A stretch of DNA of 15,523 nucleotides, taken from assembly GCA_046482855.1 (NCBI GenBank), contig JAWOEH010000199.1, forward strand, positions 1-15,523. The letters are read 5' to 3'. This document shows positions 1 to 7,042 of this stretch, piece by piece. The position numbers and the translations under genes were made by a program. Positions within the stretch are counted from its first letter, which is position 1; each line of letters begins with the position of its first letter. This stretch comes from CAYVSF01 sp046482855. GTDB taxonomy: Bacteria > Bacteroidota > Bacteroidia > Bacteroidales > UBA12077. Under the pieces are notes generated by a model. That model saw only the letters and a program-made list of their open reading frames with translations, had not been told where the DNA came from and ran no database searches.

Positions 1-57
1 GAGCAGGCCAATAAAGCCATGGAGCAATTTTTAAAGGATTTAGGTTATATCAACTAA
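1..57 (+). CDS. C-terminal tail of an upstream gene, product unknown
   Basis: The frame is open from the first base and reads 18 residues (EQANKAMEQFLKDLGYIN) before a TAA at 55-57. The piece is amphipathic and probably helical, but too short to assign to a family. It is followed by about 150 bp of AT-rich DNA before the next gene on the same strand, so co-transcription with the LiaF-like gene is possible but not shown. That it is a real gene end rests only on the open frame and its ordinary amino-acid composition. Confidence 0.45.
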   Translation, partial: EQANKAMEQFLKDLGYIN

Positions 58-208
58 TTGTTTGTTATGATAATGAGTTACTTGTTGATAGGATTAAGAT
101 ATTGAAGCGAATAATTGGTATGTCAGAATCTGATATTAAATTTCTGTAATTTGCGGAGTGGTTATTGCGCAAAAATGCATTAAATCTTAACTTTAAACAA
201 AAAATACT

Positions 209-916
209 ATGGAAAGATCATCAGGCAGAGGAGGTCATGCAGTTATTGGCCTTGTGCTAATTCTTGTTGGTGTTGGGTTGGCGGCCCAAATTATGGACTG
301 GTTTCCACGTGCTATTGAGCGCGTTATCTTTAATTGGGAGATGATTCTCATTGTGTTGGGTATCATTTTTATTGCCTCACGTAGTAATCAAACCACCGGT
401 TGGATTTTGTTATTAATTGGTTTGGTTTTTCTGGTGCCCGACTTGGTACATATTCCCTATCCCCTGCGTAAATTATTTTGGCCGGCTATGTTTGTGATAT
501 TTGGTGTGGTATTATTGGTGCGCGGACAGGCTTTTCGACCAGCTCAACAGGGCACGGTTTCAACCGATCCGAATGATACTTACTTAAATGATGTATCGAT
601 TTTTGGAGGCGGAGAAAAGGTGATAACTGCCAACAGTTTTACAGGGGGTAAGATCACTGCTGTTTTTGGCGGCTCCAATATTGATTTACGTCAGGCTAAT
701 TTGGCGCAGGGAACCCAAGTAATTGATGTGCTGTGTTTGTTTGGTGGAAGTAATCTGATGGTGCCTCCCGAGTGGGATGTACGCGTTGAGGTGGTATCCA
801 TATTAGGCGGTTTTTCCGATAAACGCCAAAACTTTGGAGAACCTCAAAGGGAGGTAGGCAAAACCTTGGTGATTCGTGGCCTGGCCATGTTTGGCGGAGG
901 AGAATTAAAGAATTAA
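209..916 (+). CDS. LiaF-like membrane protein, four TM segments plus C-terminal beta-rich domain
   Basis: The 235-residue protein has four hydrophobic segments at about residues 12-28, 43-57, 64-80 and 91-105, a short linker, then a soluble C-terminal domain (about 125-235). That domain repeats FGG/LGG motifs (IFGGGEK, VFGGSN, LFGGSN, ILGGFS, MFGGGE), as in LiaF-type and DUF2154-like domains, which fold as repeated beta turns. In Firmicutes LiaF restrains the LiaRS cell-envelope stress system; in Bacteroidota similar proteins are common, often near LytTR or two-component genes, and their role is largely unknown. A membrane protein that senses or modulates the envelope is the likely role, but no sensor kinase lies in this window. 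The ATG at 209 is preceded by AT-rich sequence and no strong ribosome-binding site, normal for this phylum. The 151 bp upstream hold no gene. Confidence 0.8.
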   Translation: MERSSGRGGHAVIGLVLILVGVGLAAQIMDWFPRAIERVIFNWEMILIVLGIIFIASRSNQTTGWILLLIGLVFLVPDLVHIPYPLRKLFWPAMFVIFGVVLLVRGQAFRPAQQGTVSTDPNDTYLNDVSIFGGGEKVITANSFTGGKITAVFGGSNIDLRQANLAQGTQVIDVLCLFGGSNLMVPPEWDVRVEVVSILGGFSDKRQNFGEPQREVGKTLVIRGLAMFGGGELKN

Positions 917-925
917 GCAAACTTG

Positions 926-957
926 AGGTGTTTTTTCCCGTAAAGGGGAAGACACCT
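926..957 (+). terminator. Imperfect hairpin after the LiaF-like gene
   Basis: The arms AGGTGT and ACACCT pair, and inside them T-rich and CCC bases face GGGGAAG with wobbles around a GTAAA loop. It begins 10 bp after the stop codon. Only a weak T-run follows, so it may be a poor terminator or an mRNA-stabilising 3' structure. Confidence 0.4.
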
Positions 958-1041
958 GTTATTCTACCGTTGGTTTTGCCATGGTGACTGAGAGGAGTTG
1001 CGGATCTTTCCGTTATAAAATAACTAATAACCTGTTTCCGG

Positions 1042-1551
1042 ATGAAAGAGCACATATGTACGCAAGTAAGAGGTATAGCAATTGTACTGCTGATTGCAGG
1101 CATAACACTTCCGGCCTGCCAACCGGAGGCCAAACCCGGAGAGCAAATCGAGGGACATTGGGGCCTGGCTGGAATGCAGCTGGATGAGCAGCGTGCAGGT
1201 GAATCCTTAACCATTGAGGAGCAGGAGGCTATGCGCGATCAGTTTCAGGCTATTTTTAACTGGTTTGATATGACCCGGTACACTGTATTACTTATTGATA
1301 ACGGAAAGATCATCAAAAAGCGGCGCTATAACAATTCGGTAAACAATGATTATAGAAATCAGCAGGTGTATATGACGGAGTATGCATCGGATTACAGCTT
1401 ACTTGAGCGGAACGATTCTCTTTTTATTATGCATGAGGACAGATATCGTGATACCTTGCTGCGAACCATTTATCATCTTTCATCCGATAGTTTGGTGCTT
1501 GAATCGGAACACAGTGATATGGGTCGACATGTTTTTACCCGCATTCCTTAA
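1042..1551 (+). CDS. Small secreted lipoprotein, lipocalin-like beta-strand pattern, function unknown
   Basis: The 169-residue product opens with a lipoprotein signal: basic start, hydrophobic core IAIVLLIAGIT, and lipobox LPAC with Cys26 as the expected lipidated residue. The mature part has a GHWGLAGMQLDEQ-like opening followed by alternating strand patterns (YTVLLIDNGKIIKKRRY, DSLFIMHEDRYRDTLLRTIYHLSSDSLVLES). This resembles the lipocalin-like or DUF4488-type small lipoproteins common in Bacteroidota, where a strand with a GxW motif starts the barrel. The fold is inferred by eye, not by a profile match. It stands alone after the LiaF-like gene (125-bp gap) and converges on the S24 repressor, whose stop lies 14 bp away. 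The ATG at 1042 gives the complete signal peptide. Confidence 0.65.
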   Translation: MKEHICTQVRGIAIVLLIAGITLPACQPEAKPGEQIEGHWGLAGMQLDEQRAGESLTIEEQEAMRDQFQAIFNWFDMTRYTVLLIDNGKIIKKRRYNNSVNNDYRNQQVYMTEYASDYSLLERNDSLFIMHEDRYRDTLLRTIYHLSSDSLVLESEHSDMGRHVFTRIP

Positions 1552-1565
1552 GTTGTTGCTGTTTT

Positions 1566-2366
1566 TTACGACAAGCGTTCTTTTAGTAAATTCACATCTT
1601 GCTTTAACCGGGCGACCGTTTTTACCAGAGTTTCCTCGGGCACTTCCGGATCAGGCAGCTCACTGCTTATATAGTGGGTGAAACGCCAAATCTCTTTTAT
1701 TTGCTGCACTGCAATGTCGTAGGGTTCGTACAGCGGGTTTAGCGAGTGCACTGTTAGTTTTTGTGCGTTTTTTAGTTTGTTCTCCACTAACTTAAATACC
1801 ACGCCTTCGTTCAGCGTGACAATCAGGTGCGCCTGTCCATCTTTTAAGTTTAGCCAATCCTGAAGATATTCACCTGTAACATAAGCTCCATCGGGAATGG
1901 GATGCATCGAATCGCCACTGATTTGAAAAGTGCGAAATTTCTTCTCACGTGGAAGGAAAGGTAACTGAAAGACAGGTAGCTTGTTGATGAAATCGGGGTC
2001 GGCAAATCCTCGTTGGTAGCCGGCTTTGGCCTTTTCGGGTACCAGTTCAATGTTTTCGTTGTTCCCGGCATCTACCGTGGTGGCCAGTACCCGCATGTTA
2101 CTTCCCTTCAAAAATATATCGTAGCCTCTTTCCAGCTGGGTGAGCTCGCTTTCACTTAGGGCAGAAAGATCAATTTTGATTAGTGAGTCGATGGCTACCT
2201 GAAAATAGTTTGAGAAGAGTATAAGGGTTTGTAGCCCCGGCTCGGCAATGCCATTTTCGTACCCGCTGAGGGTTGAACGCTTTATCTGCAGTGCGTCAGC
2301 TATATCGGCCTGCGTGCGGCGTTTTCGCTTGCGTAATAATTTAATATTGGAACCAAATACCGACAT
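1566..2366 (-). CDS. XRE-type repressor with S24 (LexA/UmuD-like) self-cleavage domain
   Basis: This 266-residue protein has an N-terminal helix-turn-helix (about 8-62; TQADIADALQIKRSTLSGYENG) and a C-terminal S24 peptidase fold. The expected Ser nucleophile is S153 in GDSM and the Lys partner K192 in VVFKL. An Ala-Gly pair at A115-G116 (KAKAGYQ) sits where LexA, UmuD and CI are cut, so RecA-stimulated autocleavage is likely. The last 25 residues (EETLVKTVARLKQDVNLLK) look like a short coiled coil, which is extra compared with LexA. It diverges from dinB, and a long dyad lies between them, so the protein probably represses itself and dinB and is inactivated by DNA damage. It is not classical LexA, which has a winged helix. 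A prophage-type CI repressor is an alternative, but no phage genes are nearby. Confidence 0.88.
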   Translation of the reverse strand: MSVFGSNIKLLRKRKRRTQADIADALQIKRSTLSGYENGIAEPGLQTLILFSNYFQVAIDSLIKIDLSALSESELTQLERGYDIFLKGSNMRVLATTVDAGNNENIELVPEKAKAGYQRGFADPDFINKLPVFQLPFLPREKKFRTFQISGDSMHPIPDGAYVTGEYLQDWLNLKDGQAHLIVTLNEGVVFKLVENKLKNAQKLTVHSLNPLYEPYDIAVQQIKEIWRFTHYISSELPDPEVPEETLVKTVARLKQDVNLLKERLS

Positions 2367-2381
2367 CTTTTCTGGCCTTTT

Positions 2382-2411
2382 TAAAGATAAATGATTAAAT
2401 TATAGTCGAAA
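2382..2411 (-). promoter_or_regulatory. Candidate promoter of the S24 repressor gene
   Basis: Read on the minus strand, TTTC (2411-2408) is followed after 18 bases by TATCTTTA (2389-2382), close to the Bacteroidota pattern TTTG / TAnnTTTG. The start point would be about 10 bases before the ATG at 2366. The left arm of the 40-bp dyad lies inside this promoter, which fits autorepression. Confidence 0.4.
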
Positions 2412-2431
2412 GTTTGACTAGTAATTAATCA
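2392..2431. promoter_or_regulatory. 40-bp dyad, probable operator shared by the S24 repressor and dinB
   Basis: Two 16-base arms (2392-2407 and 2416-2431) are inverted copies matching at 13 of 16 positions, separated by 8 bases. The outer half-sites are TGATTAA and TTAATCA and the inner ones TAGTC and GACTA, all exactly complementary. A second, overlapping symmetry runs TTTGA...TCAAA (2413-2433). The element lies between two divergent genes, one of which encodes an XRE/S24 repressor, so an operator is the natural reading. Binding is not shown by the sequence alone. Confidence 0.65.
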
Positions 2432-2477
2432 AAAATAAGCTATCTTCTTAAAAAATACAAATTTAGGGCAGGGAAAT

Positions 2478-3620
2478 ATGGAACGAAGTATTGTGCATTT
2501 TGATTTGGATTCGTTTTTTGTGTCGGTTGAGCGTTTGCAACAAAGCAAATTGATGGGTAAGCCTGTAATTATCGGTGGCCTGTCGGATAGAGGAGTGGTG
2601 GCAAGTTGCAGTTATGAAGCCCGTAGCCTGGGCGTGCATTCGGCAATGCCTATGAAGTTGGCACGTCGGCTCTGTAGCGAGGGAGTGTTTATTCGTGGGG
2701 ATATGGACAGGTACAGTCGGTATTCGCAGGTGGTTACAGATATTATTAAGGAGCGGGCTCCGGTATATGAAAAGGCCAGTATTGATGAGCACTACCTGGA
2801 TTTGACCGGATTCGACCGATTTTTTGGAACTTTGCGATGGGCCAGCGAGTTACGGCAAACCATTATGCGTGAAAGCGGGTTACCTATCTCTTTTGGGCTG
2901 TCGTTAAATAAAACCGTGGCCAAAATTGCTACAGGTGAAGCTAAGCCTAACGGGCAGTTAAATGTTCCGCCCCCGGAGGTGCCGCCTTTTTTGGCGCCCC
3001 TCTCTATACGTAAAATTCCCATGCTGGGACCTAAAACCTATCGCTTGCTGCGCTCGATGGGTGTTACTACCATTGAGGTATTGCGGCGTATTCCGCCTGA
3101 TATGATGGAGCGAACACTGGGCAAAAATGGCAAGGTGTTGTGGCAACGGGCACATGGCATTGATCATGCTCCTGTTGAGGCTTACCATGAGCGTAAGTCT
3201 ATCAGTAGCGAACGCACTTTTCAGCAGGATACGGCCGATATGGTTTTTCTGCAAAGTTTGCTGGCTGCTATGGTGGAGCAACTGGCTTTTAGTCTGCGAA
3301 AACAACAAAAGCTTACTGCCTGCATCACGGTAAAAATACGCTATGCCAATTACGACACGCATACTTTGCAAAAGCGTATTCCCTATACGGCATTTGACCA
3401 TGTGTTGCTAAAAACGGCACGTGAGCTTTTTCATAAGTTGTACAACCGGCGTATGCTTATCAGACTTTTGGGTATTAAGGTGACGCATTTGGTTACAGGT
3501 GTGCAGCAACTGAATATGTTTGAGGATACGTTTGAGGTAGTGGAGCTCTATAAAACCATGGATGTTCTTCGGAATCGTTATGGCGATCATGCCATAAAAC
3601 GTGCTTCGGGTTTCTGGTAA
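2478..3620 (+). CDS. dinB: DNA polymerase IV, Y-family translesion polymerase
   Basis: The 380-residue protein has the complete Y-family set: the first metal-binding motif HFDLDSFF (D9; F14 at the steric-gate position), the second catalytic pair in SIDE (D103, E104), and the NKTVAKIA...KPNG segment of the palm/thumb. A helix-hairpin-helix stretch follows (IRKIPMLGPKTYRLLRSMG), then the little-finger domain. Near the C-terminus QQLNMF matches the beta-clamp binding motif. It copies past damaged bases with low fidelity during DNA-damage stress. The ATG at 2478 is 8-15 bases after a purine-rich AGGGCAGGGA stretch. The divergent S24 repressor and the dyad between them suggest damage-inducible control. 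The frame is intact and the length typical. UmuC is less likely because no umuD-type partner is adjacent, although the S24 protein shares that domain. Confidence 0.95.
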   Translation: MERSIVHFDLDSFFVSVERLQQSKLMGKPVIIGGLSDRGVVASCSYEARSLGVHSAMPMKLARRLCSEGVFIRGDMDRYSRYSQVVTDIIKERAPVYEKASIDEHYLDLTGFDRFFGTLRWASELRQTIMRESGLPISFGLSLNKTVAKIATGEAKPNGQLNVPPPEVPPFLAPLSIRKIPMLGPKTYRLLRSMGVTTIEVLRRIPPDMMERTLGKNGKVLWQRAHGIDHAPVEAYHERKSISSERTFQQDTADMVFLQSLLAAMVEQLAFSLRKQQKLTACITVKIRYANYDTHTLQKRIPYTAFDHVLLKTARELFHKLYNRRMLIRLLGIKVTHLVTGVQQLNMFEDTFEVVELYKTMDVLRNRYGDHAIKRASGFW

Positions 3621-3641
3621 GTATTTTTATGCCAGAACTGC

Positions 3642-3662
3642 GGGAATTCATTGTGCTTTCCC
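3642..3662 (+). terminator. Weak hairpin after dinB
   Basis: GGGAA (3642-3646) pairs with TTCCC (3658-3662) across an 11-base loop and is followed by TTTTG. The stem is only 5 bp, so termination would be partial at best and the next gene could be read through from dinB. Confidence 0.3.
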
Positions 3663-3712
3663 TTTTGAATGTCGTATGCTTTTGTTAAATTTAGTTTTTC
3701 AATGCATGATGT

Positions 3713-4390
3713 ATGGAACTGACAATTGTTGAAGAATTTCTTTTGCTGGCCCTGGATGATAAAAAGGGCAAATTTGTCCTGGATACCTTATCGTTAAATT
3801 ATGGTTTGGCAGGGGCTATTTTGTTTGAACTGGCTTTACAGAATAATATACATATTGAGAACAAACGTTTGTATACCGAAGCCGAGGCCTCGGGGCAGAA
3901 GGATCAGATATTAAGCACCGTAGTACAGTTTATGAAGCACGAGAAGAAACCCCGAAGAGTGAAGTATTGGGTGCAACATCTCGGGCGTAAGTCGTATGTG
4001 CTGCGTAAGCGTTTTTTGCAGGAGCTTATTGATAAGGGACTTCTTCGTCACGAGCGAAAGCGCTTTTTGTTTATTCCCTACCATCGTTATCCGGCCATGA
4101 ACGATAGGCCTGAAAATGATCTACGCGCACGTTTGCGGAAGATTATTCTTGATAATGCCGACGCTGATGTGCGTAGTGTAATGCTTATTAGTTTGTTGCG
4201 TAGTTGTAAGTTGACTCGAACTTTATTTGTTTCCCGAAAAGAGTACCGGCAGGCTACAAGGCGAATTAAGCAGATAACGAAAGATTTTGAAGTGACTGAG
4301 GCTGTAAGCTTGGTTCTGCGAGAGATTCAGACAGCGGTAATGGCCAGTGTGGCTTCGGCCAGCGTGGTTACTACTACTGCCAACTCCTGA
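3713..4390 (+). CDS. GPP34 (GOLPH3/Vps74-like) domain protein
   Basis: The 225-residue protein begins with the family pattern: MELTIVEEFLLLALDDKKGKF, then a glycine-containing helix GLAGAILFELAL, and a helical C-terminal half with TRTLFVSRKEYRQATRRI. This matches the GPP34 family, whose eukaryotic members GOLPH3 and Vps74 bind phosphatidylinositol-4-phosphate and retain Golgi enzymes. Bacterial members are widespread in Actinobacteria and Bacteroidota with no settled function; a membrane-surface role is plausible. Several basic stretches (KKPRRVKYW, LRHERKRF, LRARLRK) could contact acidic membrane lipids. No signal peptide or TM segment is seen, so it should be cytoplasmic. The C-terminus is a low-complexity Ala/Ser/Val/Thr tail. 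It starts 92 bp after dinB on the same strand, with only a weak hairpin between them. Confidence 0.75.
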   Translation: MELTIVEEFLLLALDDKKGKFVLDTLSLNYGLAGAILFELALQNNIHIENKRLYTEAEASGQKDQILSTVVQFMKHEKKPRRVKYWVQHLGRKSYVLRKRFLQELIDKGLLRHERKRFLFIPYHRYPAMNDRPENDLRARLRKIILDNADADVRSVMLISLLRSCKLTRTLFVSRKEYRQATRRIKQITKDFEVTEAVSLVLREIQTAVMASVASASVVTTTANS

Positions 4391-4427
4391 TTCCTTTTGT
4401 GTATAAAGATCTTTTTGTGGCTAGTAT

Positions 4428-4452
4428 ACTGCCAGTAGTTATTCCTGGTGGT
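4428..4452 (+). terminator. Possible terminator after the GPP34 gene
   Basis: ACTGCCAG (4428-4435) can pair with CTGGTGGT (4445-4452) over 8 bp including two G-U pairs, followed by ACTTTTGG. A separate perfect palindrome AAAGATCTTT lies just upstream (4405-4414). The T-run is short, so the call is tentative. Confidence 0.35.
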
Positions 4453-4492
4453 ACTTTTGGATCTTTATAGCTATATATTACTCATCCAATTA

Positions 4493-4521
4493 TTGTGTGT
4501 GGTGCTTTTTCATTAATTTCG
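4493..4521 (+). promoter_or_regulatory. Candidate promoter of ettA
   Basis: TTG at 4493-4495 and TAATTTCG at 4514-4521 are 18 bases apart, close to the Bacteroidota TTTG / TAnnTTTG arrangement. The predicted start would leave a leader of roughly 20-25 bases before the ATG at 4550. Confidence 0.45.
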
Positions 4522-4549
4522 CAACCAGAAAAAGTTAAACAGAACAAAT

Positions 4550-6238
4550 ATGGCAGATGACAAGCAAGTGATTTTTTCCATGGTGAATGTGAGCAAACAA
4601 ACACCACAGGGAAAACAAATTTTGAAGGATATTTATCTCTCGTTCTTTTATGGCGCAAAGATTGGGATTTTGGGTTTGAATGGAGCCGGAAAATCAACGG
4701 TTTTACGGATTATTGCCGGAGAAGATGAGGAGTATCAAGGCGAAGTAGCTTTTTCGCCAGGTTATTCAGTTGGCTATTTGCCTCAGGAACCAAAACTGGA
4801 TGAGGAGAAAACAGTAATAGATATTGTGCGCGAAGGCGTGCAGGAAATCGTTGACCTTCTGGAGGAGTATGAGCAAATAAATGCCGGATTTATGGACGAG
4901 GAGGTTATGAATGATCCGGACAAGATGAATGCCTTAATCGAGCGTCAGAGCAAAGTGCAGGAACGCATTGAGCAGTTGGATGCATGGGATTTGGACTCAC
5001 GTCTGGAGCTTGCTATGGATGCTTTACGTACACCTCCAGCCGATACACCCATTAAGATACTTTCGGGAGGCGAGCGCCGCCGCGTAGCTTTGTGTCGTCT
5101 TTTACTGAAACAGCCCGATATTCTGTTGCTTGATGAGCCTACGAACCACCTCGACGCTGAGTCGGTACATTGGCTGGAGCAACATTTGAAGAATTATAAA
5201 GGCACCGTGATTGCTGTTACTCACGATCGCTACTTCCTGGATAATGTGGCAGGATGGATTTTGGAGCTCGACAGGGGTGAAGGAATTCCATTTGAAGGCA
5301 ATTACTCCTCGTGGTTGGAGCAGAAGCTCAATCGTTTGTCGCAGGAGGAGAAGCAGGAGTCAAAACGGCAAAAGGCTTTGCAGCGCGAATTGGAGTGGGT
5401 GCGAAAAGGTCCCAAAGGCCGACAAAGCAAAGGAAAGGCCCGCTTGAATAACTACGAAACCATGATGGCTGAGGACATAAAAGAGAAGGAGTCTAAGGTT
5501 GAGATACCTATTCCCAACGGGCCGCGTTTAGGCAGGGAGGTGATAAAGGCCGACCAATTGGCGAAAGGTTTTGACGACAGGTTATTGTTTGAGGATTTGA
5601 ACTTTGAACTTCCGCAGGCAGGTATTGTTGGTGTGATTGGGCCTAACGGCGCCGGAAAAACAACACTCTTTCGCATGATTATGGGTGAGGAACAACCCGA
5701 TAAAGGAGCCTTGAAACTGGGCGAAACCGTGGAACTAGGGTATGTGGATCAAACCCATGCCGATATTGACCCGGAAAAGACCGTATTTGAAGTTATTAGC
5801 GGTGGAAACGAATACATCGAGATTGGTGGTACACGCTTAAATGCGCGGGCTTATGTGAGCCGGTTTAGTTTTATGGGTGGCGATCAACAGAAGAAGGTAG
5901 GTGTTCTTTCAGGAGGGGAACGAAATCGGCTGCATTTGGCAATGACGCTAAAAACTGAGGCCAATGTGCTGTTGCTGGATGAGCCCACCAACGACATTGA
6001 TGTTAACACCTTGCGAGCACTGGAAGAGGGAATTCAGAATTTTGCCGGTTGTGCGGTGGTTGTTTCCCACGATCGTTGGTTTCTGGATAGAATTTGTACG
6101 CACATTCTTGCCTTTGAGGGCGATTCGAATGTGGTATTCTTCGAGGGTACTTACAGCGAGTATGAAGAGAATCTGAAGAAACGATTGGGAGGCGATTTAA
6201 TTCCCAAGCGAATAAAGTATAAGCGTTTAACACGATAA
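4550..6238 (+). CDS. ettA: Energy-dependent translational throttle protein EttA (ABC-F ATPase)
   Basis: The 562-residue protein carries two ABC ATPase domains and no membrane segment. Domain 1 has Walker A GLNGAGKST (42-50), signature LSGGERRR and Walker B ILLLDEPTNHLD. Domain 2 has Walker A GPNGAGKTT, signature LSGGERNR and Walker B VLLLDEPTNDID. Between them is the charged helical linker (about 240-320, QEEKQESKRQKALQRELEWVRKG begins it), which in EttA contacts P-site tRNA. An arm insertion in domain 1 (near residues 85-140) is also present. E. coli EttA is 555 residues and very similar in layout. It binds the ribosomal E site and gates the first elongation steps according to the ATP/ADP ratio. 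It has its own candidate promoter and ends in a strong terminator, so it is probably monocistronic. Antibiotic-resistance ABC-F proteins differ in linker and length. Confidence 0.95.
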   Translation: MADDKQVIFSMVNVSKQTPQGKQILKDIYLSFFYGAKIGILGLNGAGKSTVLRIIAGEDEEYQGEVAFSPGYSVGYLPQEPKLDEEKTVIDIVREGVQEIVDLLEEYEQINAGFMDEEVMNDPDKMNALIERQSKVQERIEQLDAWDLDSRLELAMDALRTPPADTPIKILSGGERRRVALCRLLLKQPDILLLDEPTNHLDAESVHWLEQHLKNYKGTVIAVTHDRYFLDNVAGWILELDRGEGIPFEGNYSSWLEQKLNRLSQEEKQESKRQKALQRELEWVRKGPKGRQSKGKARLNNYETMMAEDIKEKESKVEIPIPNGPRLGREVIKADQLAKGFDDRLLFEDLNFELPQAGIVGVIGPNGAGKTTLFRMIMGEEQPDKGALKLGETVELGYVDQTHADIDPEKTVFEVISGGNEYIEIGGTRLNARAYVSRFSFMGGDQQKKVGVLSGGERNRLHLAMTLKTEANVLLLDEPTNDIDVNTLRALEEGIQNFAGCAVVVSHDRWFLDRICTHILAFEGDSNVVFFEGTYSEYEENLKKRLGGDLIPKRIKYKRLTR

Positions 6239-6242
6239 TGAG

Positions 6243-6273
6243 AAAAAAAGCGAAGCCGGTCTTCGCTTTTTTT
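6243..6273 (+). terminator. Intrinsic terminator of ettA
   Basis: GCGAAG (6250-6255) and CTTCGC (6261-6266) form a perfect stem with loop CCGGT, preceded by seven A and followed by seven T. It begins 4 bp after the ettA stop and is the clearest terminator in the window. Its symmetry means it could also work in the minus direction. Confidence 0.92.
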
Positions 6274-6297
6274 GATATATTTTTGAGTTGCCAAATA

Positions 6298-6471
6298 GAA
6301 TCGCTATTGTTCGGAGAAATTTGGATTAACACGTTTAGCCCGGATTATTCATGAATAATCCCTGTCTCCGACAGCGACTAAGATTCAGTAAAGCTTTTTC
6401 AAAAGTTTAACTTCCCCGAAGCAAGTTCGGGGCAGGCTATCTAAGTCGGGGTTAACTCCGATAAAAATCGG
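6298..6471. repeat. Palindrome-rich non-coding island
   Basis: Between the ettA terminator and the riboswitch lie about 480 bp without a gene, and the first part is crowded with inverted repeats. Outer arms 6301-6317 and 6365-6377 share TCGCT and TCGGAGA with their inverted copies, and enclose a perfect 20-bp palindrome (6342-6361). A perfect CCCCGAA / TTCGGGG hairpin with a GCAAG loop follows (6414-6432), then a near-palindrome CGGGGTTAACTCCG (6447-6460) overlapping a CCGAT / ATCGG hairpin (6458-6471). Such clusters resemble dispersed REP- or MITE-type repeats, but copy number cannot be judged from one window. The stretch from 6472 to 6750 is AT-rich with only weak inverted repeats; a short frame there (from 6589) runs into the riboswitch and is not credible as a gene. 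Confidence 0.55.
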
Positions 6472-6753
6472 TGCAATTTTTTATCCGGGCACCAATGAAA
6501 TAGAATAAGTAAAGATCCTATTCAATTTGGGTTCTACTGCTTTTCATTGCTAATCATCGGGTGTTTTATTTAAGTGAGTTGATATCCGATGCAAATAAAG
6601 GCGGCTGTTATGCGGGAGGAGTTTTGGGAACTTGTTTATATATTCGCCTTTTTACAAGTCCTTTTAGGTGTAACAGTTTTTATTGAATCATTCTATTTAA
6701 GACGGATGCTATTTTATTTTTGGTTTAAGCTGGCAAGGTTGAACAGAACCTTT

Positions 6754-6761
6754 TACCTTTG
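6754..6761 (+). promoter_or_regulatory. -7 box of the riboswitch transcript
   Basis: TACCTTTG is an exact match to the Bacteroidota TAnnTTTG -7 element, placed so that transcription would start a few bases before the P1 stem at 6777. No good -33 TTTG is seen at the usual distance. Confidence 0.55.
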
Positions 6762-6776
6762 TAGCTTAAATTTAAA

Positions 6777-6971
6777 AATAGGAAAAGATGGAAGTCTACA
6801 ACTCATGGTTCGCAACCATGTATGTGTATCACCCTTCAATTGGAATCACGTGAAAATCGTGAGCTGACGCGCAACTGTAAAAGCCTGTAAGGCAAGCATA
6901 GAAAGCCACTGTTAAACTAAATGGGAAGGCATGCTTGTAGGGCTCAGCCAGGATACCGCTCTTTTCCTATT
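6777..6971 (+). ncRNA. Cobalamin riboswitch aptamer
   Basis: The region has the conserved cobalamin aptamer segments in order: GGAATCACGTGAAAATCGTG and the following CGCAACTGTAA (6841-6880), GCCACTG (6904-6910), GGGAAGGC (6923-6930), and AGCCAGGATACC (6946-6957). A 12-bp perfect P1 helix closes it: 6777-6788 pairs exactly with 6960-6971. A CATGGTT / AACCATG hairpin lies in the 5' part. This RNA class binds adenosyl- or hydroxocobalamin and usually turns genes off when the ligand is abundant. It sits directly upstream of an AspT/YidE transporter with no other gene between. The first aptamer half differs in a few bases from the commonest consensus but all key boxes are kept. Confidence 0.9.
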
Positions 6972-7012
6972 CTGAGATTGCCTCGCGGAAAGGTACATCA
7001 GAAAAGAGTTAA

Positions 7013-7042
7013 ACAGTCTCCCCTTCAGGGTGGCTGTCTTTT
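7013..7042 (+). terminator. Riboswitch expression platform terminator
   Basis: ACAGTCTCCC (7013-7022) pairs with GGGTGGCTGT (7028-7037), allowing one G-U and one mismatch, and is followed by CTTTT. The right arm segment TGGCTG (7031-7036) is also complementary to CAGCCA (6945-6950) inside the aptamer's conserved 3' box, and GAAAAGAG (7001-7008) is complementary to the P1 3' strand (6959-6966). Both pairings would compete with the ligand-bound fold, as expected for an off-switch. Confidence 0.65.

Noticed and set aside
696..1214. 172-residue minus-strand open frame
   Set aside because: It overlaps the LiaF-like and lipoprotein genes on the other strand and has a non-protein-like composition.
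1566..2366. Prophage CI repressor
   Set aside because: Domain layout fits, but no integrase, structural or lysis genes accompany it, and dinB is its divergent partner.
6589..6867. 92-residue plus-strand open frame
   Set aside because: It overlaps the promoter and the 5' half of the cobalamin aptamer, and has no recognisable domain; the RNA structure explains the sequence.
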